Of a stretch of 9,718 nucleotides of DNA, positions 1 through 6,495 are shown piece after piece. The stretch comes from an uncultured Veillonella sp. Its GTDB lineage: Bacteria; Bacillota; Negativicutes; Veillonellales; Veillonellaceae. The notes beneath the pieces are model-generated. The model ran no database searches. It saw nothing but the letters and a program-made list of their open reading frames with translations, and was not told the origin of the DNA. The stretch spans positions 1 through 9,718 of the forward strand of contig CALGLI010000147.1 of assembly GCA_937930265.1 (NCBI GenBank). The letters are read 5' to 3'. The position numbers and the translations under genes were made by a program. The number at the start of each line of letters is the position of its first letter. The first letter of the stretch is position 1.

Positions 1-1
1 A

Positions 2-814
2 CGGACACGGAAAGAAATGGAATCCTTAAAAGGTGTAGGTTCTTATACAGCAGGGGCAGTGCTTTCCATTGCCTATAACCTTCGTGAACCTGCCGTAGAT
101 GGGAATGTACTTCGTGTCTATGCTCGCCTATATAATATCCATGAAGATATTCTCGGCACGGTAGGGAAAAAAGCGATTACCACATTGGTAGAAGAGACTA
201 TGCCCTACGATCGACCGGGCGACTTCAACGAAGCCCTCATGGACTTTGGGGCCTCTATTTGTATTCCCAAAACGCCTCGTTGCGAGTCTTGCCCATTAGT
301 GCAAGATTGTGCAGCAAAAGCAGCAGGAACAGAGCAACAATTGCCGATACGGATTAAGAAAACAAAGGTACAATCTGTCCAATTATACGTAGGAATTATT
401 TCTACAGTAGATGGGTACTACCTATTGCATCGAAGACCTAAAGAGGGATTACTGCAAAATATGTGGGAGTTTCCAAGCGTAGAAGGTGGTACAGCAGAGA
501 GTCGCAAAGTAGAATTAATTGAGGGATTACAATCCATTGGGGTTACCGTCACTATGGAACGACCTATGGCAAAGGAAGTAACCCATATTTTTAGCCATCG
601 TAAATGGACGATGAAAGGCTATCGAGGTGAAGCTACAGAGGTGGCAATAGATTCGTCGAATACAATTGGGCTAGAAGGTGATGAAGCGGTGCAACAAGCT
701 GTAGCAGAAGGTCAGATTATCCCGATTAAAGAAGATTGGATACTCTGTCGAAAAGAAGCTTTTCACGTGTTACCATGGGCAGGGCCTCATGGTAAATTTA
801 TTGATCTTTGTTAA
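2..814 (+). CDS. mutY: A/G-specific adenine glycosylase MutY (5'-partial)
   Basis: MutY removes adenine mispaired with 8-oxoguanine in base-excision repair. The reading frame is open from the window edge, so the N-terminus, including the catalytic Glu region, lies outside; the Met codon at 17 is internal. Visible in order: the helix-hairpin-helix LKGVGSYTAGA (about 26-60); the catalytic-Asp motif VDGNVLRV (Asp codon 98-100); the iron-sulfur loop CIPKTPRCESCPLVQDC with C-x6-C-x2-C-x5-C spacing (260-310); and a C-terminal NUDIX-like 8-oxoG recognition domain (about 370-740). That last domain contains FSHRKW, matching the Phe-Ser-His loop used for 8-oxoG discrimination in MutY. A ~20-residue tail ending in Cys follows. 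All family signatures in the visible part are intact, so this looks functional. The next gene starts 22 bp downstream with no terminator, so the two are probably co-transcribed. Confidence 0.95.
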   Translation, partial: RTRKEMESLKGVGSYTAGAVLSIAYNLREPAVDGNVLRVYARLYNIHEDILGTVGKKAITTLVEETMPYDRPGDFNEALMDFGASICIPKTPRCESCPLVQDCAAKAAGTEQQLPIRIKKTKVQSVQLYVGIISTVDGYYLLHRRPKEGLLQNMWEFPSVEGGTAESRKVELIEGLQSIGVTVTMERPMAKEVTHIFSHRKWTMKGYRGEATEVAIDSSNTIGLEGDEAVQQAVAEGQIIPIKEDWILCRKEAFHVLPWAGPHGKFIDLC

Positions 815-836
815 TCTATACCGAGGAGTGATATAG

Positions 837-2012
837 ATGAGAATATATATGTTTATAGGCATCCTAGTACTGGGAATGACTCTTTTTGGAGCTATCACAG
901 GATACTGGGTAGCCTTATTTAGAAACGGTTCGAAACGAAAGGGACTAATCTATGGTGGTGTACTGGGGTTAGCCCTTGCAGTAGGAACGATTGTCCTACA
1001 ACGCCTTATGTACAGTATCCATAGTGGCATGGTGATGGATCTAGTGCGACCGGTCCTAATCGAATTGAATGGATTGGTCGTAGCACTGTTCGGCACTTTT
1101 ACAGTATTGACTATCTTCGGTGTATTCTATGGACTTGTGCGTTTAGGGGCTCGCTCTGACAGCGGGGATAGCCCTATGGACGAATCACGGCGAAACTTCT
1201 TCAAACGCACAGCAGTAGTGGTACCAACTGTGGTGGGGGTGACAGGATCAGTGGCTGCCTTTCAAGGGAATAATGAACTGCAATTGCGCAAATTGCAACT
1301 TTCATTGAAAGATAGACCAGAGGTACTGAAAGGATACAAAATTGGACAACTCAGCGATATTCACATAGGGCCATTCATCGGCATGGATAAGCTGAAAGAA
1401 ATGATAGATGCCATTGCTAGTGAACACCCAAATCGGCTAGTTATTACAGGTGATCTCATTGATGATTTAGGCTATCTTGATGAAGTGGCAGATTACTTAG
1501 ATAGTCGCGTGAAAGACTTCCCAGATGGTATCGATTATATTCTAGGAAATCATGAATACCGTGTGGATGTAGAACGTGTGTGGAAACGATTAAGTCAAAC
1601 GAAGATGCACATGTATCGCAATAGCCATCAACAGATATTAGGTGGACCTCGCCCTGTGTACTTGGTGGGCATGGACTATCATTTTAAAGATGATGTACAA
1701 GAAGAAAATATTCGTGCCTTAGATGAAGCAATGAACGGTATCCCAGCGCATGGATATCCTATATTGTTGGCCCACCATCCGAACTTTATCCCTGAAGCAT
1801 TCCGTAGAAAGATTCCTCTCACATTATCTGGACATACCCATGGAGGACAGATCAATCTGTGGGGGACAAATTTAGTGCCGGTGTACAAGCCGTATTGGAA
1901 AGACCTGTACGAAGAACAAGGTTTATTTGCCTATGTAAGCCGAGGGTCAGGACATTGGTTCCCAGTGCGCTTGAACTGCCCTAGAGAAGTGACGGTGTTC
2001 ACCATTCTATAA
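837..2012 (+). CDS. Membrane-anchored metallophosphoesterase (YkuE-like)
   Basis: A 391-residue calcineurin-like phosphoesterase. All metal-site motifs are present: SDIHIG (D174, H176), TGDLID (D206), GNHEY (N238, H239), LAHHP (H313) and SGHTHGGQ (H333, H335), so a binuclear metal hydrolase is expected. The substrate is unknown; relatives act on phosphodiesters or lipid-linked phosphates. Hydrophobic segments at about 4-28, 37-57 and 74-102 precede a twin-arginine-like stretch SRRNFFK (117-123) and a fourth hydrophobic segment (125-143). Basic residues after segment 1 (RNGSKRKG) and before segment 4 imply those loops are cytoplasmic, which puts the catalytic domain in the periplasm. The GAGGAG at 823-828 supports the ATG start. 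It lies 22 bp after mutY and probably shares its transcript. The family call is firm; substrate and export route are inferred. Confidence 0.9.
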   Translation: MRIYMFIGILVLGMTLFGAITGYWVALFRNGSKRKGLIYGGVLGLALAVGTIVLQRLMYSIHSGMVMDLVRPVLIELNGLVVALFGTFTVLTIFGVFYGLVRLGARSDSGDSPMDESRRNFFKRTAVVVPTVVGVTGSVAAFQGNNELQLRKLQLSLKDRPEVLKGYKIGQLSDIHIGPFIGMDKLKEMIDAIASEHPNRLVITGDLIDDLGYLDEVADYLDSRVKDFPDGIDYILGNHEYRVDVERVWKRLSQTKMHMYRNSHQQILGGPRPVYLVGMDYHFKDDVQEENIRALDEAMNGIPAHGYPILLAHHPNFIPEAFRRKIPLTLSGHTHGGQINLWGTNLVPVYKPYWKDLYEEQGLFAYVSRGSGHWFPVRLNCPREVTVFTIL

Positions 2013-2169
2013 ACGAAATATCTTGCCAATCTATACCATCATTGATATGATTGAAACAGCAGAGAACGTGTGGTCTGATGCAGCAGTATGTGCTATGACT
2101 GATAAAGATTTGAAAGGTACACTACCAGAAGATCCTACAGATCTACCAGACAACATGGTGCAAGCATAG
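2011..2169 (+). pseudogene. Relic of a dicarboxylate/amino-acid:cation symporter C-terminus
   Basis: Frame 1 is open from just inside the end of the phosphoesterase gene to a TAG at 2167-2169. It encodes a tail containing IYTIIDMIETAENVWSDAA and ending NMVQA. The spacing D-M-x2-T-x2-N-V-x2-D-A matches the last transmembrane helix of DAACS (GltP/DctA-type) symporters, whose consensus there is DMxRTxxNVxGDA. The Asn and second Asp positions are kept, but Glu stands where many members have Arg. Only about 45 codons remain, there is no ribosome binding site before the in-frame ATG at 2047, and no transporter core precedes it. I read it as the 3' stump of a deleted gene. The family assignment comes from a short motif and is tentative. 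A chance reading frame is the alternative. Confidence 0.45.
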
Positions 2170-2217
2170 ATTAGATATGACACGAAAAGGGTTGTAACAC
2201 AGCCTTCTTTCGCTTTT

Positions 2218-2261
2218 AAAAGCTATTAGTTGATTCTATGAGATTAACTAATAGCTTTTTT
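2218..2261 (+). terminator. Rho-independent terminator after the mutY-phosphoesterase unit
   Basis: A perfect 14-bp stem (AAAAGCTATTAGTT at 2218-2231 with AACTAATAGCTTTT at 2246-2259) encloses a 14-nt loop and ends in six T residues (2256-2261). The A-run on the left arm means it could also work on the opposite strand, although no converging gene is present here. It closes the transcript that carries the phosphoesterase gene and the symporter relic. Confidence 0.85.
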
Positions 2262-2486
2262 GTATTCCTTTGAAGGGAGCGACTGATAGAGGGGAAGGCG
2301 TTAATTAAATTATGGTGTATATTAGCTTGTGAATATATGAATGCATGAATGCATAAAAATAATTCATTTAAGAATAGTGCGATTCGCATACTATTTCTAA
2401 ACTGAAAATTTTATTGGTATTTCTTTTATGGAAACAGCTAGTGTAGTGAAGAGGAGTATTGTGAAGAGTAGCATGCTATAAGTATT
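2262..2486. other. Gene-free AT-rich region upstream of the porin promoter
   Basis: I see no coding region here. It holds a tandem duplication of ATGAATGC (2337-2344 and 2345-2352) and an imperfect dyad at 2373-2395, in which AATAGT and ACTATT flank the palindrome GCGATTCGC. The dyad lies about 90 bp upstream of the predicted porin -35 box and could be a protein-binding site, but I do not recognise the motif. Confidence 0.4.
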
Positions 2487-2516
2487 TTGTCATAAAATAT
2501 GATAAGTTTTTATAAG
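2487..2516 (+). promoter_or_regulatory. Predicted sigma70-type promoter of the SLH porin gene
   Basis: The -35 box TTGTCA (2487-2492, five of six consensus bases) is followed by an 18-bp spacer and the -10 box TATAAG (2511-2516, five of six). Transcription would begin near 2523, giving a leader of about 160 nt before the porin ATG. The region is AT-rich, so chance matches are possible, but this is the best-spaced pair I found upstream of the gene. Confidence 0.5.
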
Positions 2517-2567
2517 AATGTGTTGATTTTACAAGGTATCATATGATAACATAAAAACCAAAGATGA

Positions 2568-2638
2568 AATCAAAAGAGATAGTCTTTCATTGTAGTGGGA
2601 ATTGAATCGATGTGCGGTAGAAACTATCTCATTTGATT
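2568..2638 (+). promoter_or_regulatory. Long stem-loop in the porin mRNA leader
   Basis: AATCAAA (2568-2574) and GAGATAGT (2576-2583) pair with ACTATCTC (2623-2630) and TTTGATT (2632-2638). Only one A-A mismatch interrupts 15 base pairs. The loop is 39 nt and may be extended inward by TTC/GAA. No T-run follows and the arm ends about 30 nt before the ribosome binding site, so this is not a terminator. It may stabilise the mRNA or act as a regulatory leader. I do not recognise it as a known riboswitch class. Confidence 0.5.
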
Positions 2639-2667
2639 GTACACTGTATATATAGTAGTTTGTATTC

Positions 2668-2675
2668 AGAGGTGG
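2668..2675 (+). promoter_or_regulatory. Ribosome binding site fixing the porin start
   Basis: AGAGGTGG lies nine bases before the ATG at 2685. It supports that start rather than an in-frame TTG at 2637, which would put 16 extra residues before a standard MKK-type signal peptide. Confidence 0.8.
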
Positions 2676-2684
2676 AGTATAATT

Positions 2685-4475
2685 ATGAAAAAATCGATGG
2701 CTGCATTAGCGGTAACAACTATGTTGGGTATGACAACAGTACTAGGGGCGAATCCATTTACGGATGTAACTCCACAGGATTGGGCGTACCAAGCAGTGGC
2801 ACAGTTGGCATCACAAGGTGTTGTAAATGGATATCCTGATGAAACATTCCGAGGTGAAAACAAGATTACCCGTTACGAAATGGCGCAAATGGTGGCTAAA
2901 GCCTTGAATCAACAAGAACGTATGAATGGGGAACAACAGGCGTTGTTGAATAAATTGGCACTAGAGTTCGCAGAAGAGTTACACAATCTTGGAGTCCGTG
3001 TAGATAACCTAGAACAAAAAGTAGGAAATGTTAGCTTTACTGGTGACATGCGTATTCGTGTGGACAGTCAAAAAGAACATGGAATTTACCTCAATGCACC
3101 AGCTGATAATACGGTCATCAAAGTGAATGGGAAAAATATGACATTAAGTAAGGGTATACATAAAGTACACTTCTCTGGAGATACCATTGATGGAGCTGGG
3201 AAGTTGAGTATGGATCCTGCAAAAATTGCAGCTGCAATTGATAAAAATGAGTCAGCTACAGCGTTTTTAAAAGGGCTTAGCAGTAATCAAGTAATGACAG
3301 GCACAAATATAATAGGTGCATATTTTACAGGAAAGCAAAAAATTACACCTCAAATTAAGGCTTATTTAGGAAGTTTAGAATCAGCGTTAAGAGTCGTAAA
3401 ACCAGGAACTAACTTTAACATATCAGATGATGCAACAACGTATGAAGCATTTAAGATTGCTCATGATAAGATGGAACCCCATAAAGTTGCAATGGCTACT
3501 TTTTTAAAAACATTCGATCCTATGTACAAAGCCTACTACGAAGGCTCCAAACTTCCAGAATATATCTACAATTTATCGCAACAATACGGTTTTAAAGGTA
3601 AAAAGCAATCCACGGCCTCCTACCGTGTACGTATCAATGCCACAGCTGATGTAAATAAAAATACGAAGTTCGGCATTCGGTTAGCACAAGAAAGTGAGTT
3701 CGGCGCGGGTTCGCAAAAACAAACAGAGGTAGATCGCTTGTGGATAGCTCATCGTTTCGGTAAATCTCAAGTAGTGGCTGGTCGTGTAGGGGCTATGATT
3801 GGTGATGGTCTTGTATTTGAAGGAGACTTCGACGGTATCCTAGGGTCAACAAAGGTAGGGGCTGCCAATATTATGGTTGGTTACGGATATCCAACAGAAC
3901 TAGCTACCAATACAAAAGAGCTCGGTCAAACTATGACATATGGACAGATCCAAGCCCCAATTACAAAACACATCTCTGGTAAAGTATACATGGCAGCGTT
4001 GAACTCTCATAAAACACCGAATAACCCGTTAGCACATGCTTTCATCGGTAGTCATGTAGGATTCTCACATCGTGTGTATGGTGTGGCACTAATGGGTGAT
4101 CATGGTCGTTTTGGCTGGAATACGGAGTATGCGAAACGTACGGCAGGGGAAGATAATAAAATGACGTTGCCAGTACTTCGAGATGGAAAAGGTCGCAATG
4201 CTTGGATGGTAGGTACTAAGTATACCTATGGTTCTGCTACGGTAGGATTACAATATTTCCACTTAGGACAAAATAGTCCTATTTTAGTATCTTCTGTGTA
4301 TGACGCTCGGTATATGAAAAACTGGAAAGGCTTTGTAGCCACTGTGAATTATGCATTTGATAAAAATATTAACGCTAAAGTTGGATATGCTTTCAAAGGC
4401 AGCCCAGTGGAAATTTACCATGGCGCAGTGGCACCAGCTGCTAAATACTTTGGACAAGTGGAATATAAATTTTAA
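2685..4475 (+). CDS. SLH-domain outer-membrane porin, OmpM type
   Basis: A 596-residue precursor. A signal peptide (1-22, predicted cleavage LGA/NPF) is followed by one SLH domain (about 23-75; NPFTDV, DWAYQAV, ITRYEMAQMVAKAL). Next come a heptad-like coiled-coil stretch (about 78-114) and a beta-barrel from GNVSFTGDMRIRV (115) to a terminal YKF, the aromatic C-terminal residue expected for barrel assembly. In Negativicutes such proteins form pores, and the periplasmic SLH domain binds polyamine-modified peptidoglycan, tethering the outer membrane. Residues about 131-307 form an unusually long insertion after the first predicted strand, before the next strand ASYRVRINATADV. By topology it should be the first extracellular loop. 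Its DNA is richer in A+T than the flanking barrel. The gene has its own promoter, leader and terminator. The family call is firm; which OmpM paralogue it is cannot be said. Confidence 0.92.
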   Translation: MKKSMAALAVTTMLGMTTVLGANPFTDVTPQDWAYQAVAQLASQGVVNGYPDETFRGENKITRYEMAQMVAKALNQQERMNGEQQALLNKLALEFAEELHNLGVRVDNLEQKVGNVSFTGDMRIRVDSQKEHGIYLNAPADNTVIKVNGKNMTLSKGIHKVHFSGDTIDGAGKLSMDPAKIAAAIDKNESATAFLKGLSSNQVMTGTNIIGAYFTGKQKITPQIKAYLGSLESALRVVKPGTNFNISDDATTYEAFKIAHDKMEPHKVAMATFLKTFDPMYKAYYEGSKLPEYIYNLSQQYGFKGKKQSTASYRVRINATADVNKNTKFGIRLAQESEFGAGSQKQTEVDRLWIAHRFGKSQVVAGRVGAMIGDGLVFEGDFDGILGSTKVGAANIMVGYGYPTELATNTKELGQTMTYGQIQAPITKHISGKVYMAALNSHKTPNNPLAHAFIGSHVGFSHRVYGVALMGDHGRFGWNTEYAKRTAGEDNKMTLPVLRDGKGRNAWMVGTKYTYGSATVGLQYFHLGQNSPILVSSVYDARYMKNWKGFVATVNYAFDKNINAKVGYAFKGSPVEIYHGAVAPAAKYFGQVEYKF

Positions 4476-4491
4476 AACATAATAAGAAATT

Positions 4492-4529
4492 TTGTTAGCA
4501 TCAAGGGATTCATCACAAGAAGCTAACAA
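4492..4529 (+). repeat. Stem-loop in the porin 3' untranslated region
   Basis: TTGTTAGC (4492-4499) is the exact reverse complement of GCTAACAA (4522-4529), with a 22-nt loop. It is not followed by a T-run, so it is not a terminator itself. It sits 16 bp after the porin stop codon, just ahead of the terminator, and may protect the mRNA 3' end. Confidence 0.45.
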
Positions 4530-4540
4530 GGTAAGGAAAC

Positions 4541-4600
4541 GCCGCAGGACTGCTGATAACTGATCAATATGACAGGTATCCGTAAGCACTGCGGCTTTTT
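4541..4600 (+). terminator. Rho-independent terminator of the porin gene
   Basis: GCCGCAG (4541-4547) pairs with CTGCGGC (4589-4595), followed by TTTTT (4596-4600). Inside, TGCT and GATA can pair with AGCA and TATC with a four-base bulge, making a longer branched hairpin. The G+C-rich base plus U-run argues for real termination and separates the porin from the metal-transport operon. Confidence 0.75.
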
Positions 4601-4614
4601 ATAAAATAATATCC

Positions 4615-4638
4615 ATTATCATAAGGATAAATGATAAT
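4615..4638. promoter_or_regulatory. Candidate metalloregulator operator, upstream dyad
   Basis: ATTATCAT (4615-4622) and ATGATAAT (4631-4638) are perfect inverted repeats separated by 8 bp, and TATCC/GGATA forms an overlapping dyad (4611-4615 and 4625-4629). The arms resemble the GATAAT hexamers of Fur-family boxes, but the spacing is not the classical 19-bp box. It lies about 55 bp upstream of the operon -35 box. The regulator is unknown, and no Fur, Zur or MntR gene is in the window. Confidence 0.35.
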
Positions 4639-4691
4639 AAAGGTAATAGCTAATACTTTCCTTCTTTGAAATACATATTTTAAAATATATA

Positions 4692-4720
4692 TTGAGAAAT
4701 ACTATCAGTTGTGATATAGT
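4692..4720 (+). promoter_or_regulatory. Promoter of the metal ABC-transport operon
   Basis: TTGAGA (4692-4697), an exact 17-bp spacer and TATAGT (4715-4720), with TGA directly before it acting as an extended -10. A 14-bp AT palindrome (4675-4688) just upstream could act as an UP-type element. Predicted start is near 4727, giving a leader of about 72 nt. Confidence 0.7.
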
Positions 4721-4722
4721 AT
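4699..4722. promoter_or_regulatory. Candidate operator overlapping the metal-operon -10 box
   Basis: ATACTAT (4699-4705) and ATAGTAT (4716-4722) form a perfect inverted repeat with a 10-bp spacer that covers most of the promoter spacer and the -10 box. A bound dimer there would block RNA polymerase, as expected for metal-dependent repressors of Mn/Zn importers (MntR/TroR of the DtxR family, or Zur). The sequence does not match a consensus I can quote, so the regulator is inferred only from position and context. Confidence 0.4.
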
Positions 4723-4798
4723 AGATAAGTAAGACTCATGGAATTTTTAATGTTGGGATGAACGGATGTCCTAAGTAAGTAGTAAAGGAGGAAAGACC

Positions 4799-5740
4799 AT
4801 GAAAGAGTTTAAATTATGGCGGTTGTTCATTGTGTTTGCCGTTTGTATTATGGCCATTGCAGGTTGTGGAAAGCAAGCCGATACGGTGCAAGAGGGTAAA
4901 CCATTACAAGTGGTAACTACTACAACAATGATTACAGACTTAGTGCAAAAAATTGGTGGTGACCATGTACAGGTACAAGGTTTGATGGGTGCAGGGGTTG
5001 ACCCACATTTATACCAAGCTAGCGCAGGTGATGTATCTACTTTGCAAAAAGGTGACGTTATTTTCCTAAATGGTATCCATTTGGAAGGTAAAATGGGTCA
5101 AGTATTCCAAGAGTTGAAAAAATCCAATAAAACTGTAGTAGAAGTAGCGAAAGATATGGATCCATCTACATTGTTAGCTTTTGAAGAAGAAGGTCCAGAT
5201 GCAAAAGACCCTCATATTTGGTTCGATGTACAAAACTGGAAATTAGCTGCCAAAGTGGTAAAAGACACATTAGTAGCAAAAGATCCTAGCCACGAAAAAG
5301 ATTATGTGGCAAATTACGAAGCGTACATGAAAGAATTAGATGCGGCGGATCAATATATTAAGGATAGAACGAAAGAAATTCCTGAACAATCTCGTGTACT
5401 TGTAACAGCTCATGATGCATTCCATTATTTTGCTCGCGCTTATGGATTTGAAGTGAAAGGCTTGCAAGGTGTGAGCACAGCTACAGAAGCGGGCACAAAA
5501 GACATGAACGACTTAGTGCAATTTATTGTAGATCATAAAATCAAAGCGATCTTTGTAGAATCTTCTGTTCCTCATAAAACAATTGAAGCTGTACAAGAAG
5601 CATGTAAAGCTAAAGGTTGGGACGTAGCCATCGGTGGCGAATTGTATTCCGATTCCCTAGGTTCTCCTGACACACCAGGTGGCACATACATTGGTATGGT
5701 CAAAGCCAACATCGATACAATTGTAGGCGCTCTTAAATGA
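4799..5740 (+). CDS. troA: Metal ABC transporter substrate-binding lipoprotein (TroA/MntA type)
   Basis: A cluster A-I solute-binding protein, 313 residues, for Mn2+ and/or Zn2+. The N-terminus is a lipoprotein signal with lipobox AIAGC (Cys23), so the mature protein should be lipid-anchored. Expected metal ligands are in place: H70 in GVDPHLY, H139 in DPHIWFD, H205 in TAHDAFHYF and D285 in YSDSLG. Three His plus one Asp matches TroA rather than PsaA, which has Glu at the third position. GLQGVSTATEAGTKDM and KAIFVESSVPHKT are also typical of the family. There is no His-rich loop of the kind seen in ZnuA. AAAGGAGG (4784-4791) supports the start. It is the first gene of a four-gene operon, and its stop overlaps the ATPase start. 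Metal preference cannot be fixed from sequence. Confidence 0.92.
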   Translation: MKEFKLWRLFIVFAVCIMAIAGCGKQADTVQEGKPLQVVTTTTMITDLVQKIGGDHVQVQGLMGAGVDPHLYQASAGDVSTLQKGDVIFLNGIHLEGKMGQVFQELKKSNKTVVEVAKDMDPSTLLAFEEEGPDAKDPHIWFDVQNWKLAAKVVKDTLVAKDPSHEKDYVANYEAYMKELDAADQYIKDRTKEIPEQSRVLVTAHDAFHYFARAYGFEVKGLQGVSTATEAGTKDMNDLVQFIVDHKIKAIFVESSVPHKTIEAVQEACKAKGWDVAIGGELYSDSLGSPDTPGGTYIGMVKANIDTIVGALK

Positions 5741-6486
5741 TGAGTGACAACAAGTGTATTCTGAAAGTAGAGGACCTTTCCGTAGCCTACGATGAAAATC
5801 TAGTGCTAGAAAATGTATCCTTTCAGATTGAACAAGGAACGATGACGGCCATAGTTGGTCCGAATGGGGCCGGTAAATCCACCTTGGTGAAAGCCATATT
5901 AGGATTGGTGCCACTAACAAGAGGAACGATACAGTTAACATTAGATACTAAGACTATCTCCGCCTATAGTGGGGGTAAGAAAGATAGTATTTACAATCAT
6001 ATTGCCTATGTACCACAAACATCGACGGTGGATTGGGATTACCCCATCACTGTCTTTGAAGTGGTGTTGATGGGTACCTACCGTAGACTAGGGTGGTTTA
6101 AACGACCGGGAAAAGCAGAGCGAGACGAGGCGACAAAGGCGTTGCAAACGGTAGGTATGCTAGAGTACGCAGAACGGTCCATATCGCAATTGTCTGGAGG
6201 ACAGCAACAGCGTGTATTTCTAGCTCGTGCATTGGTGGAAAACCAAGATGTGTACCTATTAGATGAACCTTTCAAAGGCATTGATAAGACCACAGAGGCT
6301 GTACTGGTGAAGATTATGAAAGACATGCAATCAGCAGGTAAAACGCTACTCATCGTCCATCATAATTTACAGACATTGGAAGCTTATTTTGATCAAGTTC
6401 TCTGCGTTAATCGCAGATTGGTGGGCATGGGACCCGTTCGACACATAGTGGGATCCCCAATCCTAGATGAGACATATTCATACTAG
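5737..6486 (+). CDS. troB: Metal ABC transporter ATP-binding protein
   Basis: The 249-residue ATPase that energises the importer at the cytoplasmic face. It has Walker A GPNGAGKST (41-49), Q-loop Gln94 in YVPQTS, signature LSGGQQQR (152-159), Walker B VYLLDEP (172-178) and an H-loop His in IVHHNL (H209 by alignment). EPFKGID matches the D-loop region of Mn/Zn importer ATPases (EPFxGVD). The start overlaps the preceding stop as ATGA (5737-5740), so translation is probably coupled, and no strong separate ribosome binding site is visible. A second Met codon follows immediately and could serve instead. Length is normal and no catalytic residue is missing. It is adjacent to the binding protein and two ABC-3 permeases, so its partners are clear. 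Confidence 0.94.
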   Translation: MMSDNKCILKVEDLSVAYDENLVLENVSFQIEQGTMTAIVGPNGAGKSTLVKAILGLVPLTRGTIQLTLDTKTISAYSGGKKDSIYNHIAYVPQTSTVDWDYPITVFEVVLMGTYRRLGWFKRPGKAERDEATKALQTVGMLEYAERSISQLSGGQQQRVFLARALVENQDVYLLDEPFKGIDKTTEAVLVKIMKDMQSAGKTLLIVHHNLQTLEAYFDQVLCVNRRLVGMGPVRHIVGSPILDETYSY

Positions 6487-6495
6487 GAGGCGCCC

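Noticed and set aside
2337..2352. Tandem ATGAATGC repeat as a phase-variable tract
   Set aside because: There are only two copies, and it lies far from the -35 and outside any gene.
2568..2638. Inverted repeats as the ends of an invertible DNA switch
   Set aside because: The enclosed segment is only 39 bp, lies downstream of the predicted promoter, and no recombinase gene is nearby; an RNA stem is the simpler reading.
2637..2684. TTG start extending the porin by 16 residues
   Set aside because: It would place non-signal residues before a normal MKK signal peptide, and the ribosome binding site at 2668-2675 points to the ATG at 2685.
4284..4589. 101-codon minus-strand frame over the porin 3' end
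   Set aside because: It overlaps a well-supported porin gene and its terminator, and its composition looks like a shadow of the sense strand.
4738..4778. Two tiny overlapping upstream frames in the metal-operon leader (MEFLMLG and MNGCPK)
   Set aside because: Neither has a ribosome binding site and neither has metal-ligand-rich or attenuator-like content; in a short leader these are expected by chance.
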